Positions 1 to 11,881 of a stretch of DNA of 64,000 nt are shown piece by piece. The position numbers were made by a program, and so were the translations under genes. Origin of the DNA: Chalciporus piperatus (Eukaryota; Basidiomycota; Agaricomycetes; Boletales; Boletaceae); contig JBBPTG010000027.1 in NCBI GenBank assembly GCA_038093975.1, positions 155,793 to 219,792 on the forward strand, in the 5' to 3' direction. Within the stretch, counting starts at the first letter, position 1; every line of letters begins with the position of its first letter. The notes beneath the pieces were generated by a model that did not search any database, was not told where the DNA came from, and was given only the letters and a program-made list of their open reading frames with translations.

Positions 1-1030
1 TCCAACCTGCTCCCCCTAATCGTCGTCATCGTCGCCGAACCCACGTAAGGACACCGAGGGAGATGCTTCTCTTCCATCAAAGAAGAGTTTGAAGCGATGG
101 AGAGTGGTGAGCGTATCAGAGTTGTCGAGGAGTTCCAGAAAAATGAAGCTTTGTCGAGCATGTGAGAGATGGATATAGATGACAACTTTGTCAAATCAAG
201 GAAGCGTCAATGATGATGCTTGCTAGATGTCCCCCCCCGACAGGATATCCCATCCGAGAAAGTGTCCACGTCCACGTGGGCAAGCGACAAGTCCACCATA
301 AATTCAGTCCTGGTCTGTTTCAATGTTCATGGATAACTTCCAAATGAGCTTCGAGCCATAGGATCTCCAGATGAATATATGATGGACAATACAATCAATG
401 TAGAAAACATACATTGAACCCCCATCAAAGAATTGGTTGGGCAGCGACAGTAGTAAATAGTAAAAAATCAATTGTACTCCGCGCAGAACAAAAATGACTC
501 TTAAGATACATCAGATTCACAACGCACGAATGGGCAAACGATCAGCACAACGAAAATAAATCACCTGGTCAATGACTGATAAGAAAAACGTAGCATAGTA
601 TAGCGTTGAGTAGGTAAATCACAAATGCATGTAAAACACGAGTATGAATGACAGAGGGTATTAAACGACCAGCGTTGGTGATACGGTGAATGAGTGGCGT
701 TCAAGTCGGTGAGATGGAGTGGGTATAATACGAGTGTGATGTCCCCGACGCAATGTGTGGGTGGAGGGAGATGCTCCACTGCGGGTGATTACCGGAGGGT
801 GGTAGAAGGTGATAGAACGATAACCAGTGCTTCGCGTGTTTTCAGCAGATTGGGGATCGCAACTAGAGAAACTGCTTGAGCGAGAAGGTGGCGCTATAAG
901 AGTCTGATGTTTGTTTCGACGTGCTTTGCACGGTGTCATCGATCACCGGTCGCGAGGACAAGACCGTGGCATGGTGTGGCCCTCCTCGAGATTTGTTACA
1001 AGGTGAGAAGCATCGTCAGAGACTCTGCGC
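1..1030. other. 3' flank of the MAPKK gene, no supported gene
   Basis: No open frame of convincing length or composition is present on either strand. A short plus-strand open stretch with a Glu-rich reading occurs around 86-165. It could be the last exon of a gene lying left of the window, but I could not join it in frame to the bases before it. Short frames around 660-1130 overlap the end and 3' flank of the minus-strand kinase gene and look like noise. Confidence 0.5.
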
Positions 1031-3067
1031 TCACTCAGCAACCCCATTCCCGCGTCTCCCTCGGTCTCGCAATGCGATCGCACGTGATGCCCAACCAGCC
1101 ATATCGACCTTGGTAGCAGCGACCTTCTGCATCCAAGGGTGTGCCTGAGACATTCGGTCAACACACGACACGTAAAACCAGGATGAAGGGGGTACTTACA
1201 AGGAGTTCAGGATATGTCGCCCGCTCATCTGCGTTTTTGATCAAGCATCGATGCACCCAATCCCGTGCCTCGGGAGACCATTTCCTCCCAGGGTGGCGTC
1301 CGTTACCATTCTCAACTACGTCAGCGCCATCCATGCCCTCTTTCCGAGTCTCGTCATCGTCTGGAAGTCCGGGTGCTTCCCCGTCGACGATGGCACTAAG
1401 CTGTGCGAAAACGTTTTCATAGGTCTCAGGGGGGTATGGATACCTGGAGGGGAGTTATCAGAAGGAGGTCAGTGGAAGAAACCTTCACTCACTTTCCCCT
1501 AGCAATCTCCACTATAGATAGCCCGAGCGACCAGACATCCGCGCTGACAGTATATGAGGTAAAGGCATCATCAACACTTGACGACGATGTTGAAGATCCT
1601 TTTATCCGTTCGGGCTATGATGCGAAAGAAAATGAGCATGATAGAAACCTTTCAACAATAACACCGCAGCAAATGACTCACAGCCATGTAACTCTGGCAC
1701 CCGACGTTCGTTCGGGCTATACTCTTTTCGAGTTGGCCGCTAACGCCAAAATCGCACAGCTTGATTTCCCCGTTGCGGTTTACGAGGACATTGGTCGGCT
1801 TCACATCACGGTGCATAACGCCCAGATGGTCCTTGAGGAAGGCTAGACCCTGGGTCATCGATGACGCGATATGCGAGAGATGTTCCTCCGCAAGCGGAGC
1901 CGGGCTGAAAGTCCAGACGGATCCTGGACTTGACGACATACTTGGAGGGAGGGAGACATTCCCATTCGGGAAGCAACACAGCGAGGCAAGCGAACCACCA
2001 TCCATGTGCTCCATGCAGTAATAGACGCAAGATTCGACGAAGAAGGCTCCATAAAACTCGACGATATACGGACTTACAGCGCGATGCAGAATGTCGAGTT
2101 CCATAAGGATGCCGTTAAGTTTCGTGGAATCGAGTTCCAGACGAATTTCCTATGAAAGGTAAAAGAGAAAAAGGGCGCAGGATAAACTTCTATATGACCT
2201 ATGGGGACTGGTGGCGCACCTTCATGGCCATCGCGACGTTTGTAGGCTTATGAAGAACCTTTTTTACGGTTCCATAGTTACCACGACCCAGCTCGTGTTC
2301 GAGAACAAGTTGTTCCATGTTGATCGCAAATGAAGAGCCGTTTGAGAAATCAACGCCTGATGCATGCAGAACGGCTTTCCCTGCGAAATTGAGTCGACCG
2401 GATGGATCACTGATCGAACAAGGGGCATCAAAGATGAGATTGGGATGAAGAGAGAGCGGTGCGGACATACACAATTCTGTTGAAATTTGCAAAGGGGGTA
2501 TCGAACGTGGAGGGGGCACGACGACCGGCATCGGCAAGGGAGGGTCTGCCTGCTCCTAGGCCAGCATTTGCAGCACCAATAGCAGCATCTGAATTCATAT
2601 CGGATAGTGTGAAACCAGGTTTGACTCGTTTGCCGGTTTGAGCGCCCCGTCCTCGGGGTGCGACGTGTTGGGGGACGAGAGGACGTGTAGTATCGTCTAG
2701 GTTTGTTCTTTGTAGCGCTTGTGTGGCAGAGTCGATGGATATCGAGGTGGGGCCAGGTGAGGCGGGTGACCCGCGGTTAAGCATCTAGAGGGGGTCAGAT
2801 GAATGGAACTGGAACTGGAGAGATACGCACGGCCATCATCTTTGCTTGTAGAGATGGTGGGATTGGAGCAGTCCCGGCTCTGTTTGAGAGTAGGCCGCTG
2901 AGGGTATTTCTCGGAACGGGAGCACCTTGAGCGGATGGCTGCGGACGGGGCTGTTGTCTTTGGGGATGGAGAGGAAAGGGGGCTGGTCGTGATGGTGTTG
3001 GGGTTGTGAGGTCTTGTATTGGGTTTATGTTGTCCTGGTCGTGTATGGACGGTGGAGAGTGCTGCAT
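1031..3067 (-). CDS. PBS2: Pbs2/Wis1-type MAP kinase kinase (HOG pathway)
   Basis: Dual-specificity kinase that activates the Hog1 stress MAP kinase in the cytoplasm. Seven exons (3067-2831, 2784-2471, 2409-2220, 2149-1682, 1614-1493, 1443-1200, 1144-1031) join in phase to 562 residues. The N-terminal third is Pro-rich and disordered with the fungal Pbs2 block NTLSGLLSNR. The kinase domain shows glycine loop GRGNYGTV, Lys in AMAMK, catalytic HRDVKPTN, metal-binding DFG, and the activation loop SIARTNVGCQSYMA, whose Ser and Thr are spaced as in the Pbs2 phosphosites. The C-terminal lobe has ADVWSLG and ends with HPWMQKV. The start is the first ATG of the open exon and precedes a typical Pro/Gln-rich leader. 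The acceptor of intron 2 and donor GTATGT fit the conserved join NRIVDPSGRLNF. Family assignment is firm; exon ends are inferred. Confidence 0.93.
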
Positions 3068-5360
3068 TGGGATCAGCTCAACGAAGAACAGTCTAAACTC
3101 GAGGACGTGGAGAGAACAGCGATAATCGAGATTGCCATATATACTCAAAAATATCACACTTAATGTCACTCGTCACACTCTTGTCACACCGGCTATCCTC
3201 GTTGATACAGCGTGCATGAACCCAATGATATCCAACTTAATGCCATTCAATGAGATCCATAATGATATCTGTATGGTTCATCGCTGGAGCCCACGTTCGC
3301 CGTCGTCAAACAACACGTTCCGCAAACAACAACAGCATTACCACTCAGGCTCCCGCTCCGGATCTAGCTCTGAATCACCTGAGTGTGCCACCGTCTCGCA
3401 TGCTGTGTATCCAAATTCACAACGCCGTCGATCTCTCGTACGTTCCGTGCGTCATCTGACGTGTGCTTTTGTCCCACTGAGTTGTCATTTCCAGCGATTT
3501 CGCAGGCCGACGTACTGTAATTATTCGCTTCTCTGTCTTGCGATGTCATTCTCGCTCTTGCTTTGTCCCTTTTCGATCGATAGGGGAACACGCTCGGTTG
3601 CACTGTCGGGCCCGTGATGTAAGTACGCCACACATTCACTCGCCCCAACGAAGAACGACGTTCGTTGAACTTGGTATCTGAATCAATGTTTCATTTCATC
3701 ACACTCCCGCCCACTGTGTCGTCACCGCCTGACGATCGCCGTGCGTTCAAACGGGACAAACCGCCACATCGATAGCCATCTCCGCAGTTGGACCGCGATT
3801 TGCTTACATCGATATTATCAACACACGCTCGTCCACGCGACCCCACGTTTCGGGCAAGCAAGCGCTCGCAGTGAGCGCGCGCTCCTTCCCGTCAGCCCAC
3901 AGTGCAGTGCGTTCGTATCTGTGTTGCATAACTCTCGCCGAAAATTTCTCGCACTCTGGTGTTCCTTTTGCTACCGAAACTCAATGGGTGGCTTTCATCT
4001 CCGTGATTGTGTTTCGACGGACAATTCTTAGGACAATCTTCTGGAAATCACCTCACAGGCTCGTTTCCCGCTCTCCTCCGGAATACGTACACTGAACTCC
4101 CTTTAAGCTTCAAGCTATTGCAAATTTGCAATCGCTCATCCTATTGGATTATCGTATGTTCCGTCCGAACCCAACATTGTCAATTCTGTCCACTCCGCGA
4201 AGACAAATAAGCGACTCGGAGCCATATGACATCATCGTTCCTCTCCAACTTGGGATGTTTGTTTGACATTGTTAGAATCAGAAGCTGCCACTGTAAACGA
4301 ACGCAATCATTTCGTGATCCCATCCCCCGGTCCGACTCGGATGAGTCCCAGGAACATGCGACTCTCCAATCTTGCTCGGTGGAGTCGTCTTCATATCCTC
4401 GAATGAATTCATTAGCCAACCTTACCCACTCTTGGTCCCATCCTGACGCAATAGTCTTCCCTTGCAAAAACTTTCCACCATCTTCTCCGAATAAGTTAGG
4501 ATGACGATAGGCTCGCAACAAACCTGGCAGGCGCGGATCCGTCACGCCGATGCACTGGATTTGGTAGATGCGTTATAGATGGGCTTGGTTTTACCCGCCG
4601 ATCGGATAGGTCGTGTGGTTGGGCGTCAACTTCAAGCTGTGTGGGTTGCGTGATTATAACGCACACGGGCGCCATGAAAGAGTCGACTTTTGATCGCCGC
4701 TGGGTAATAGCACTAGGGGTGGGCTGGGTGGGGGTCACCAGAAGGGGACACACAAAAGTTCCGACTCGGGTCGAATTCTCAGCCTGCCAAGTGAATTCTT
4801 TTTGTTCTCTACATATCTCTCTCATGTAGTATGTATCGTATCGTGCCGGTCCGATCAGTGGTCGTTACTCCATCATGTCCATGCCAACGTGTGATCCGAG
4901 CTCCGGTCATTAACGTTTTAACGCTCCAGGCCTCCAGCCATTGGTTGACAAAAGGTTGAAACGTTGACGGGCACCCGAAGTTTTCCCCTCGTCCACCACC
5001 ACCCTCCCGTGTTTTTTTTTTTTTTTTTTTTTTTGCAAACTTTCGACATCGATTTCCGCGGACAGGTCGAGGTGAACGAATATCACTTTGGAAATCCACC
5101 AGCCACCACGCAAAACCACCGATTATTAGACAAGTGATATGCATGACGGATAACGAGATCCTCAGATGGGTGGGTACATCGAACATGGTCAATTGTGATT
5201 TGAGATATATATGCCTACCGCTATGACGTGACGCAGGGCGAGCCAGTCTTTGTGTCCATTGTCACGGCCCGGGGTATCGATACTTAGGATCCGAGCGTCG
5301 CGCCAGTACGACACGAGTTCATCCGCTCTCTCTTCTCTCTTGAGGTTCTCTCACCCTCGT
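3068..5360. other. intergenic between PBS2 and CASP genes
   Basis: Upstream region of PBS2 and downstream region of the CASP gene, both on the minus strand. It is pyrimidine-rich at 3290-4130. A minus-strand frame at 4180-4545 (about 120 codons, no ATG, beginning at a GTG) has a charged protein-like composition with Trp residues. It could be a terminal exon of an unrecognised gene, but I found no upstream exon to join. A long T run lies at 5012-5034. Nothing else is supported. Confidence 0.4.
5012..5034. repeat. homopolymer T23
   Basis: Uninterrupted run of 23 T in the gap between the CASP stop codon and the PBS2 promoter region. Two other long runs occur as A24 at 41914-41937 and A17 at 48641-48657, both inside introns of minus-strand genes, where they read as poly-T before the acceptor. 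Runs this long are prone to length error. Confidence 0.9.
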
Positions 5361-8300
5361 CTAAAACGGTCGCGGAACGGTTTCGATCCCATCTCCACCA
5401 CCACCACCACCACCACCACCTCCCCAACATCCCCACCCACTCCAGACGACCCAGACGACCAAGAGGTGCAATGCAGTTGCATAGCTCACGAACGCAAGTC
5501 TTGCACGTCGATGGCCGAGCACGGCACGAGTGAGCATGAGTAGGAGACGTTCGGGGAGAGGCAGGGACGAGTATGCCTGGGTTGCTTCCTGTATTTCTTT
5601 TTCGTGAGCAGGGACGTTTTTTTTTGAAAAGGGAGAGAGTACCACCCACCCGTCCTCTGAAGGCTTCGAAAGGATTGATAGTTTCTTCGTAGCGTTGTCT
5701 CCATTTCCCGAGCTCCACCTCGTCATCTCCTCCACCATCCCCAGCGCCACCTATCCTAGGCGCACTTCGATGCGACCGTGACGTCCCAGGTAAAGGATCC
5801 AACTGGGAAACAGACGAACTCTCCCGATAGCTCTGCATGTACCGTACCTTTTCGTACAACTTGAGGTTATCCGACTGCAACGATTTAATCTCGGAACGCA
5901 ATTCAGAGATCGTATGGAATTGACGTCGCAGTTCCTAAACGTCGCCCCCAAGACCAAGGGTAAGGGGTAAGCAAAAGCACATCAGCATCCTCGAAAGAGC
6001 ACACCGAACGTCCGAATCAAAAAACCGGACACGCACCTCTTCCAATTCGGCATTTCGCGCTCTGAACCGATCCCTTTGACTCGTCACAATAGGCAATATC
6101 GACGTATCAGCAGACGACGTAAACGGAATCGGCGTACTCCTCGTCGTACTCCCAGACGACTCTCCCTGCTTCGTCTTGGCACCCTCCAAACCCAAAACAA
6201 GACCGAGCCCAGCAAGCGCGTCGTCGACGTCCGCGCTTCCGTTGGCGTTGACACTCGAGACCTTCGTAGATCGGTTGTCCACTGCGAGGAGGTCCGTTTC
6301 GAGTTTCTCGTTGAGTAATTTTTGTTTGGATAGTTCAGCCTTTGCCGTATCGAGTTCGGACTGTGTCGATTTGAGGGATTCCTCGAGGGAGGTGCGAAGG
6401 ATCTAATCGAACCATGTCCATGAGCAAACGATATCGTGAGGATGGAATGGCGCTCACCCGGAAACGCGTCAGTTCTTCGAGGATGCGCTTGTTCTTACTC
6501 GCAAGGAGTACCTCAAGACTCTTCCCATGCTGTGCGTTCGCTTTGTCGGCATTTGGATCAGGGAGGTGGACGCCTGTTTCTGATTCATGGGAGGACCAGT
6601 CGTCGCCTTCTGCATCGAAACCATCCTCATCGAGCCCACCAAATTCGACGTACTGACAACATTTCATTGAATATTTTTCGTTGGCGAATGTAGAGTCGAC
6701 GGTGAAGACGAACGCACCTTCAGGATCTCGAGCTCCCGCTTGATCTCGTCGTAATCGGCGTACGTCGCGAGCTTATGCTTCAGGGCGTTCGCTTGCGCAA
6801 CCAACTCAGCCCTTTCCCTTTCCTCCCGCTTCAGGCCCTCTTCGTTGAACCTGGAGAGCTGAGATTGGGAAGTGGAAAGCTGAGACTGGGTGGATAGAAG
6901 TTGGGCTGTCAAATCTGCATTGGTAGTTTCGAGAGCGGCGAGACGGGATTGAAGGCTCGTTATCCTGTAGCATGGATTAGTTTCATGGAATGCAGTCGAG
7001 AAATAGTGGACGCACAGCTCGGTGTTCTCGTTCTCTGCTCTCGACGCTTCGATCTCAGCGCGCAACTCTTCCTAAATAATGGTCTGAAATGAATGTTAGA
7101 CGGAAGCAACTGAGGCAGACGTACATTCCTGCCCTCGACAGCGGCAACTCTGCTGTTGGCCCGCTCGAGGTCTGCGAGGACCATGTCGGCCTCGGCCAGT
7201 CGTGAGACGAGATCCTGGTCAGCGCGCGAGCTAGCATCCAAGAGACGCGCTTGGTTGGTCTCGTTGGACAATCGAAGCTCCTTCAGTTGAGACTTGTACA
7301 GCGACACCTGCCGCGTCAGATCCCGTTCCCTATTCCAGATCGTCCACGAGAAGCAAAAACGACGAGTCAGCGCAACCAAGAAGATATACGACGGCCCTTT
7401 GAACTTTGACGCCCACTCACCGTTCTTCATAGTTCCGCATTCGTTCGTCATAGGTCGCGTTGAGCTCGTTCTCCTTTTGCGCAACCTTTTCAGCGATCAG
7501 GTCGTCCATCTAATCCCGTTGCTCGCATCAGTATCCTCCCTTCCTCACCGACGACGACGACGCACCTTTCCTTCCAACGTCTCCACCCTCCGCTTCGTAC
7601 TCTCAGACGTGGCATTCTCCCTCCTAAGCTCCACATTCTCCCCCTTCAATCGCGCTACCTCAGCCTTGAGCGTATTGACCTCAGCGCTCAGCGACGCATT
7701 CGTTTCCGAGCTGATCGTCTGTTCTACCACCGCTTCTAGAAGTGGGTATGGATCTGGCGCTTCCGCAAGAACTTTGTAGACATTCAGAAACGCGGACTCG
7801 GCTACTTTGGAACGTTTCGTGAGGTTGTCGATTTCTTGCTGGTACGCTAAATAAATGGAATATCGTTGGCGTATAGTAGGTAGGATGCGGCGGAATGAGT
7901 GGCGAAAAGCGTGACGTATGTACTAGCTGAGGAAACGTACCTTTGAGCAGACCCTTGAAAGAGTTGACCTTGTCTTCATCTGGAATCTTCTTGAACTCTG
8001 TAAAGAAGGGGAAAGAGTGTGCGTTGGTCAGTTTCCGTCGATGTACAGCGGGCATGTGTCGGGACGTGGATGTATGTAGGATACGAGGCGCTGGCTTGAA
8101 GCATACCTTTCGTACGTTCAGCGAGTCCTTTCCGACTGAGCACGTTCTCCTTCTGGTTCTCGACAATCCCGATCCCTTGTCCGTCTAGCGTCTTCTGGAG
8201 CTCGTGAAGGTTTATGGCTGAAGTGTATAATTGACGTATGTCGGCGCGTATCAGAGGAGAGGAATCGAACAGGGTGAAGGAGAAAAGACGAGGTAATAGT

Positions 8301-8418
8301 GAGGTTAGACACACGATTCAATCGTCAGTGAATGAGTGCCATGTAGTGGGGCGAGTATGTGCGTACCTTTCCATGTCGCAAGTGCTCCGGAGAAGTTATG
8401 ATTCTCTGTCGAGTTCAT
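5361..8418 (-). CDS. COY1: CASP/Coy1 Golgi coiled-coil membrane protein
   Basis: Golgi-resident, C-terminally anchored coiled-coil protein (CASP/CUX1-alternative family) acting in intra-Golgi vesicle traffic. About twelve exons. The order matches the family: start [17 protein letters not shown], then an AINLHELQ segment, [19 protein letters not shown], a long heptad-rich coiled coil (roughly 7850-6000), and the signature [25 protein letters not shown] followed by [22 protein letters not shown]. The last exon carries a conserved block ([19 protein letters not shown]) and one membrane helix ([15 protein letters not shown]). After the helix the protein ends in a run of about ten glycines coded by a CCA/ACC microsatellite near 5396-5422, not expected in this family. 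The ATG at 8418 gives the family-like N-terminus. The last intron (donor GTGGTACT) is the least certain join. Confidence 0.9.
5396..5422. repeat. CCA trinucleotide microsatellite in CASP tail
   Basis: About nine tandem CCA/ACC triplets within the last coding exon of the CASP gene. On the coding strand they read as glycine codons and give the polyglycine tail just after the membrane helix. In the alternative frame they would read as poly-Trp, which argues for the polyglycine frame. Confidence 0.8.
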
Positions 8419-8650
8419 CGCGACTTTCTTCTCCAATTTCCCTCAGCTTGGAGACGACAGGGAGGAAGTCAAGATAATACACGAGCTATAATATTATGGT
8501 CCGAGGTCGAGTACTACGCGAAGCAGTGACGAGCAACGAGAAGGACCCGGAACACCCTGTTCAATTGACAGCTCAAGTACATACAAAGGGGGTAAACTCA
8601 GATCGTGTACTAGCACTACTCCTGTTCGCACTTCTTTTCGCTCCATTCTG

Positions 8651-9513
8651 TCAAGCTGCAGCCAGCCTAACCATTTGTTCCATGTGCCTCACAACGTCCA
8701 ACAGTTCTGCACTCTCGTAGCTGTACGGCCTAGACGGAATACGTCGCGCGATTGGGTCTGTTGGTTTCAACTTTGCGAACGCAGACTCCTTCAAAATGAT
8801 CTTCCACGTCGTCCTACCGTCCACGGCCCGGCACTCGAGCGTCAACGCATCGTAGGTCTCATAGCCGGCACCTGGCACCCAGCGCGCGAGCTTCTCGATC
8901 CGCTCGCTGTCGATCAGATTGTGGTCGAACTTGCAATCTGGCCGTTGACACGCATTCCGCGTATGATGAGCTTCACACAGGCTCTGAACCTTTTCGTATA
9001 CTGGCTAGAACAGATTCAGTCCTGGCCATTGGTCTGTTATTCCGCGACTCACCAGAGCATCACCTGCTCTTTTCAAGCCTGCCCTTGCTTCTTCTGCCAG
9101 CAACGCCTTCGGAAGATCTCTGGCTCTGGGTTCCCCGATTCTCACCCGAGGAGAAGATCCAGCTGGCACTACCTCTACATCCCATCCACTGGCGTCACAT
9201 TCGTAAGCTCCGTAACGTTCGAAGCCATGTCCATAGTGAAAGGAAACCACATAGGATCTGAGCCCATCACGACTACCCTGAAGTGATCGACATCATTATC
9301 AGCCTGAGGCTCGATCTGAACGATGATACCTACTAGCTTGTGCACCCGATCGGTGTTGAATATCCTGTGATTATACTTGCATCCGTAATTCATCCTCGCT
9401 TTCTGGCACTGGCTATAGAACGAACCACTCAGGGATCCTCTGAGAGGCTGTGTGGTGATCGAGGTATGATCCCTGCAGGCCGTACGGGCTGCGTATTCGT
9501 CGCTGACAGGCAT
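8651..9513 (-). CDS. small protein with two CCCH-like zinc-binding repeats
   Basis: Not assigned to a named family. Three exons (9513-9334, 9277-9053, 9004-8651) join in phase to 252 residues. The protein contains two related halves. Each has a Cys/His cluster, a DxxRxxKL stretch, then a beta-rich module beginning G-(Y/F)-E-x-Y and ending in E-C. In the second half the cluster is C-x8-C-x4-C-x3-H, close to the CCCH zinc-finger spacing. In the first half one Cys position is lost (C-x8-C-x3-H). The similarity of the halves suggests an internal duplication. CCCH fingers usually bind RNA, but that role is inferred only. The start at 9513 is the first ATG after an in-frame stop; an extra 5' exon cannot be excluded. 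Confidence 0.6.
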
Positions 9514-10511
9514 TTGGGGAGGTAGACGTATCGATGATTGTTGAGGAGGATGAAGAAGGGTCGACGTGTAGATCCATCGATAAGGTATCTCTGGGCGTTA
9601 GAATCATCCTATATGAGCTAACCGCCATGCATCCAAACAAGCATTCGACAAAATGGGAGCAGGAAGATCGTTGCTGTGCTTGAGGCTGCAGTTTACGATA
9701 AAGCGAAAACGTAGACCAGCATGCAGCGCAGGATGGGATAAGCGACCGGCACAAGAGAACTGGGAGACCCACAGGACACACCCCAAGTTGAGATTGGTCG
9801 CCAACGTGTTCTGACGACATATGCTCACTCAGTATATCCACGCGTCTTGGTATGACCGCAGACAAGAAATTGACTCGATGTCGTGATTCGTGAACGTTTT
9901 AACGCCCGGGGGAGAAGGCCCCTACGCGTTCGGGACCCCGTCGAGGACAGAACTTGAAGCTAGAAGCTTGGAGACCGGTTGAGTTCAAAGGTTACCCTTT
10001 GTGAGAGGACGGAAGTGGATGAGCGTCAACGCATGGATACAAATCCTCTCGGAAGTGACCATTGGGGACAAGACCATACCGTCCTCGAGCCTCGAGCCTC
10101 GAGGTCTTGAATGGCTTCTAGCTTCGACCACCTCGCCAATCGTGCACGTCCACCGTGGAATCGATGTTTCGTAGAAACGACGACAAATGCTTCTCTCGAG
10201 AGCTGGGAATGGGCGACACTGCACTTGACGGTGATCGACACATGCTCGGTGATCTCTCCGCCTCAGTCTTCGTCGCCAGATGGGTCCTGGCCCCATTCAC
10301 GCTCCAGTCGTGTCGCAATCATGATGAGGTGGGATTAGAGTTGTATTGCAAGCGAATTGCAAGCGAATGTCGACGTCGAGGCTGGCCCCACGATCGACCT
10401 ATAGTAATTACTTCCACGAGCACACTCTCGTTTGATCGCCCGTCCTCTCTAGTATCATCGCAGGCGACCCGTTCATGTCTTTCTGAACCACCAAAGAAGT
10501 AGAAAAAAAGG
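9514..10511. other. intergenic, no supported gene
   Basis: Divergent upstream region between the CCCH-like gene (minus) and the endoglucanase-V-like gene (plus). Short frames overlap on both strands around 9985-10500 but none has a recognisable motif or consistent splice structure. A cluster of short direct CTCGAG/CCTCGAG repeats lies at 10083-10103. Confidence 0.5.
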
Positions 10512-11563
10512 ATGTACTGTGTCAAACAACTCACGAGTCTTTACTCGTGGATCCTTTCACTCTCTATCCTCCTGTCTTTTCTCCCAACATCTCAATCACA
10601 ATGGATCGAATACCCACCAAGCGGACATGCGACCATGACACACTATACCCTCCCACTAGGATTCATCGCCGCATGCGGCTGCACGCCCAACAGTACATTC
10701 TATCCCACTGCAGCATTGAGCCAGATGGCGTATGGAAGCAGCACATCATATGGCCCCGCATGCGGGGCATGCTTCAACTTGACGTTGTTGAACGCTTTTA
10801 CTTCCAACCCTCCTTTCTATCCAAACGTGACCAACTCGGTCGTCGTCAAAATTACTGATTTGTGTCCCTTGTCGAAGAGTGGGTGGTGTAACGCCACGAC
10901 GTCCGGTCCAAATGCGTAAGTGAATAGTTTTTTTGAGATTTAGGTGACGTGTAAATGACAGTGTTTCTAAAGTGGAGGCGGGTATCTCAACTTTGATCTT
11001 GCGTGGCCATCGACTTCAATCCCAAATTCATTCTTCCCGTCCGATGCTTCGCTATATGGTGCGTCCTCCGGATCGCTATCGTTATTGCAGACTGAAGTAA
11101 CGTTTCCATAGGATTCACTGTAAGTTCGAACGAGTAGCGTGCAGTACACTCTATTGAGATGAATGATACATAGGACTTTGGTGTTTGGAACGTCAGTTAC
11201 CAGAGCGTTTCTTGCCAGGAATGGGAAGGATACAGCAATTATACCGCTCTCGGGAGTGTTGCAGATCTGGGTTACCTCTCATGTTGTCCCGACAACCCCT
11301 CGGTGCGCTCCTCCTACCCCCTCACATCTGACATCAAGCTTGACATGTCATGGTATTACTGCAGCCCACCGAAACCTGTCCATCATATTCTGACCAGAGA
11401 GGGCTAGCGTACGTCCTCGCCGTCCGTTTTCTCTTTCTTGGCTGACCTCCTTTCCTACAGCCCTACCCTGGCCCCCGCGTATCAATCGGATGCTGTCAAC
11501 ACAATTATACCGCACGCTCTTTTGCTGCCTTTCATTGTATCGGTAATTACTTATTTGTTGTAA
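10512..11563 (+). CDS. GPI-anchored endoglucanase-V-like (GH45/barwin-like) protein
   Basis: Extracellular double-psi beta-barrel protein of the basidiomycete endoglucanase-V-like group, probably wall- or cellulose-related. Six exons (10512-10915, 10973-11058, 11112-11119, 11174-11302, 11365-11408, 11461-11563) give 257 residues. Visible parts: signal peptide (residues 1 to about 29, hydrophobic ILSLSILLSFLP), ATMTHYTLP, CGC, YGPACGACFNLTLL, VVVKITDLCP, then GYLNFDLAWPS, DFGVWNVSYQSVSC, and a paired CC. The C-terminus is a hydrophobic tail (ALLLPFIVSVITYLL) after a short linker, as for a GPI anchor. Exon 3 is only 8 nt and restores the conserved G-F-T-D-F-G-V-W string. Reading through intron 4 would give a different, unanchored tail. 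Catalytic activity on cellulose is not shown by the sequence. Confidence 0.85.
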
Positions 11564-11769
11564 TCTCGGGTTTGTTGTTTCACTTAGGGTTTACTTTCGT
11601 GTCGATCTCCTTCATTCATATGTGACCATAGTTTAGCTATCTATTTCCTAGACATATCTAGATACCCCTGAATCTATGGGTGGCTCGGTCCATCCTATCT
11701 GTGCGAGCGTTCTTCAGTTGACATCCAACGCGTCCTGGGGAGTGAGACCAAGGAATAGAGAAGTACCTC
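11564..11769. other. 3' flank
   Basis: T-rich 3' flank of the endoglucanase-V-like gene leading into a relic of a reductase gene. No separate gene seen. Confidence 0.5.
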
Positions 11770-11870
11770 CCTGCACCGGCGCTTCCCTAAACCACCCCAA
11801 CCGTCATGTTCGTCTCGAACATCATCCTTCTGACCACCTTCTGACTTCCATACGTCCCCTCACAAAACAC
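11770..11870 (-). pseudogene. relic of an adenylate-forming reductase C-terminus
   Basis: Read on the minus strand, this stretch gives VFCEGTYG...VVRRMMFETNMTVGV and then a stop at 11787-11789. The intact reductase at 41256-45258 has AFYEGKYG...EIKRMEFDTKMTVGV at the same place near its C-terminus. Shared positions include F-x-E-G-x-Y-G, R-M-x-F, T-x-M-T-V-G-V, and nucleotide similarity continues a little past the stop (GCACCGGCGC against GCACCGGTGC). The piece is too short to be a gene, has an early stop, and abuts the end of RPR2, so it is best read as a dead fragment left by duplication. Confidence 0.65.
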
Positions 11871-11881
11871 TAGTGCTGCAT

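Noticed and set aside
3132..3617. 161-codon plus-strand frame upstream of PBS2
   Set aside because: It overlaps the PBS2 promoter, has a low-complexity and Cys/Ser/Arg-rich composition, and no motif or splice structure.
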